The notes under the pieces were generated by a model. That model did no database searches, had not been told where the DNA came from, and worked only from the letters and a program-made list of their open reading frames with translations. Made by a program: the position numbers and the translations under genes. From Antarctobacter heliothermus (GTDB taxonomy: Bacteria > Pseudomonadota > Alphaproteobacteria > Rhodobacterales > Rhodobacteraceae), in assembly GCF_002237555.1 (NCBI RefSeq), contig NZ_CP022540.1:1558501-1622500 (forward strand): a stretch of DNA of 64,000 bases, written 5' to 3'. Positions within the stretch are counted from its first letter, which is position 1. Each line of letters opens with the position of its first letter. Of the stretch, positions 63,093-64,000 are shown one piece after another.

Positions 63093-63554
63093 GTGCCGGA
63101 ACGCGGCCAACAAATCGCCGCCCTGCCCATGCGGCGGGACGCCAAGGATGAAGTCAAAGTGCTGATGGTCACCTCACGCGATACGGGGCGATGGGTCATG
63201 CCCAAAGGCTGGCAGATGGACGGCAAGAAGCCCTGGCGCGCCGCCGAAATCGAGGCGCTCGAAGAGGCCGGGGCCAAGGGGCATATCGGTAACGAGAGGA
63301 TCGGCACCTATCGCTATGGCAAGGTGCTGGACGACGGACAGGTGGTCCCTTGTCTGGTCGAGGTCTATCCAATGTTTGTCGACCGACTATTGCGCGACTG
63401 GAAAGAGCGTAAAGAGCGTAAGCGCAAGTGGTTCACACCCAAGGCGGCGGCGCAACGTGTGGACGAACCGGATCTGGCGGAATTGCTGCAAAGCCTGCAC
63501 AAGAACCCGCACAAGGTGCCGGCCATCCGAAAGCTGATCGACCAAATGGCCTGA
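63093..63554 (+). CDS. NUDIX hydrolase
   Basis: A 153-residue protein with a NUDIX fold: VLMVTSRDTGRWVMPKGWQMDGKK and the box region PWRAAEIEALEEAGAKG. Compared with the standard G-x5-E-x7-REUxEExGU box, the first Glu position is Lys and the Arg of REU is Ile, though EALEEAG keeps the acidic core. Substrate unknown; a diphosphoinositol/nucleotide-type NUDIX is likely. The start is GTG 63093 with AAGGAGG 6 nt upstream. C-terminal residues are helical and basic (ERKERKRKW). Confidence 0.85.
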   Translation: MPERGQQIAALPMRRDAKDEVKVLMVTSRDTGRWVMPKGWQMDGKKPWRAAEIEALEEAGAKGHIGNERIGTYRYGKVLDDGQVVPCLVEVYPMFVDRLLRDWKERKERKRKWFTPKAAAQRVDEPDLAELLQSLHKNPHKVPAIRKLIDQMA

Positions 63555-63608
63555 TCGGCGTCCGGTTCAGTCCGCACGCCTTATCCTGTCTCCCGGTTAC
63601 TCCACCAA

Positions 63609-64000
63609 TCAATCCACTGGCAGACCGCTGGGCACGCTGTCAGGCCGCCCCAGCGGGCGTGTTTCAGCGGTCTCTCCGGTCAACGCGTTCAGGAACGCCT
63701 CTAGCGCGTCGATGTCGCTGTCGACCATCTCGACCGGAGCGATGTCCAAATAGGCAATCTGATCCGCCAATTCGTCACCGAAACTCATCAGGCGAAAATC
63801 ATGCTCGTTCAGCCAGTCCACATCGGGCAGCCGTGCCATGCCGGGAGTCCATTCCTCGCGCGCGGTGATCGGATCACACATGTGTCGGATCATGTCGCGT
63901 AGCTTGGGATAGGCACCGTTGTGACCATAGGGTGCGCTGAGCGCGACGTTGCGCAGGCTGGGTGTGCGGAACTTGTAGGCGTCGTCGGGGTTGCGCGTGG
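63609..64000 (-). CDS. MauG/CcpA-type di-heme cytochrome c peroxidase, C-terminal part (truncated by window edge)
   Basis: The 3' portion of a gene on the minus strand, with its start beyond position 64000. The available 130 residues include FRTPSLRNVALSAPYGHNGAYPKLRDMI, the usual sequence near the C-terminal heme region, then LPDVDWLNEHDFRLMSFGDELADQIAYLDIAPVEM and DIDALEAFLNALTGE. The common YMH triplet reads YGH here, so the Met often seen there is absent. The CxxCH heme motifs would lie upstream. Such proteins are periplasmic di-heme peroxidases or MauG-like maturases. Confidence 0.8.
   Translation of the reverse strand, partial: TRNPDDAYKFRTPSLRNVALSAPYGHNGAYPKLRDMIRHMCDPITAREEWTPGMARLPDVDWLNEHDFRLMSFGDELADQIAYLDIAPVEMVDSDIDALEAFLNALTGETAETRPLGRPDSVPSGLPVD

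Overview
This is a 64 kb GC-rich (roughly 60-65%) chromosomal segment of an alphaproteobacterium, most likely a Rhodobacterales (Roseobacter-group) organism. That placement is inferred from gene content and style: a DUF1150 protein, a Hint-domain protein, an Aap-type binding protein, an ATP12-family assembly factor, phosphatidylcholine synthase, a fused Sat-CysC, and a dispersed intergenic element ending in CCCGGGATATTTxTGGACAGAAGAA. No database search was run. Genes are dense, often joined by ATGA or GTGA stop/start overlaps. I see no transposase, integrase, prophage, rRNA or CRISPR array.

Layout. 1-4.2 kb: DUF1150, two tandem secreted paralogues with a peptidoglycan-binding-like N-terminus and a HExxH zinc-peptidase motif, and a convergent secreted protein of unknown function. 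4.5-9.2 kb: a Sat-CysC sulfate-activation enzyme with an in-frame winged-helix N-terminus and a 20-bp palindrome upstream, a NYN-domain protein, trxB, and a divergent Lrp/AsnC regulator. 9.3-13.8 kb: Hint protein, a 51-aa small ORF, then the lgt-midA-pgeF operon and ubiK. 14-25 kb: xylB, a transglutaminase-like protein, pcs, an HtrA protease, rarA, crcB-rluC-HAD-ATP12, and an orphan amino-acid binding protein. 24.5-34 kb (minus strand): yidC-MOSC-engB-argB-ferredoxin-sixA, an EAL protein, ttcA, small ORFs, and rpmH-rnpA-yidD. 34-38.2 kb: VTT membrane protein, MerA-like flavoprotein, histidine kinase, tRNA-Arg(ACG).

38.4-50 kb is an accessory catabolic block: a fumarylacetoacetase-superfamily hydratase, a 50-aa candidate, an amidase, an Asp/Glu/hydantoin-racemase-like protein lacking both expected catalytic cysteines, a complete dipeptide-type ABC importer, a second amidase, a RidA protein, and a convergent N-carbamoyl-D-amino-acid-hydrolase-like enzyme with an intact Glu/Lys/Cys triad. 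Together they suggest import and hydrolysis of a carbamoyl, amide or cyclic-ureide compound. The substrate is unknown, and no hydantoinase or dihydropyrimidinase is present here.

50-61.8 kb is a purine catabolism locus: uraH, a puuE-uraD fusion, allA and an NCS2 permease on one side, and guaD, a second NCS2-like permease and xdhCBA on the other, next to a divergent LysR regulator. It covers guanine to xanthine to urate, and hydroxyisourate to allantoin to allantoate, plus ureidoglycolate lyase. Urate oxidase and the allantoate-processing step are not in the window. Clear palindromic operator candidates sit in the uraH/puuE and xdhA/LysR gaps. The window ends with a NUDIX hydrolase and the C-terminal part of a MauG/CcpA-type di-heme peroxidase cut by the right edge.

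The most noteworthy items are the winged-helix/Sat-CysC fusion with its palindrome, the cysteine-less racemase inside the ureide-type cluster, the tandem HExxH proteins, the dispersed repeat family, and several small ORFs with good translation signals.
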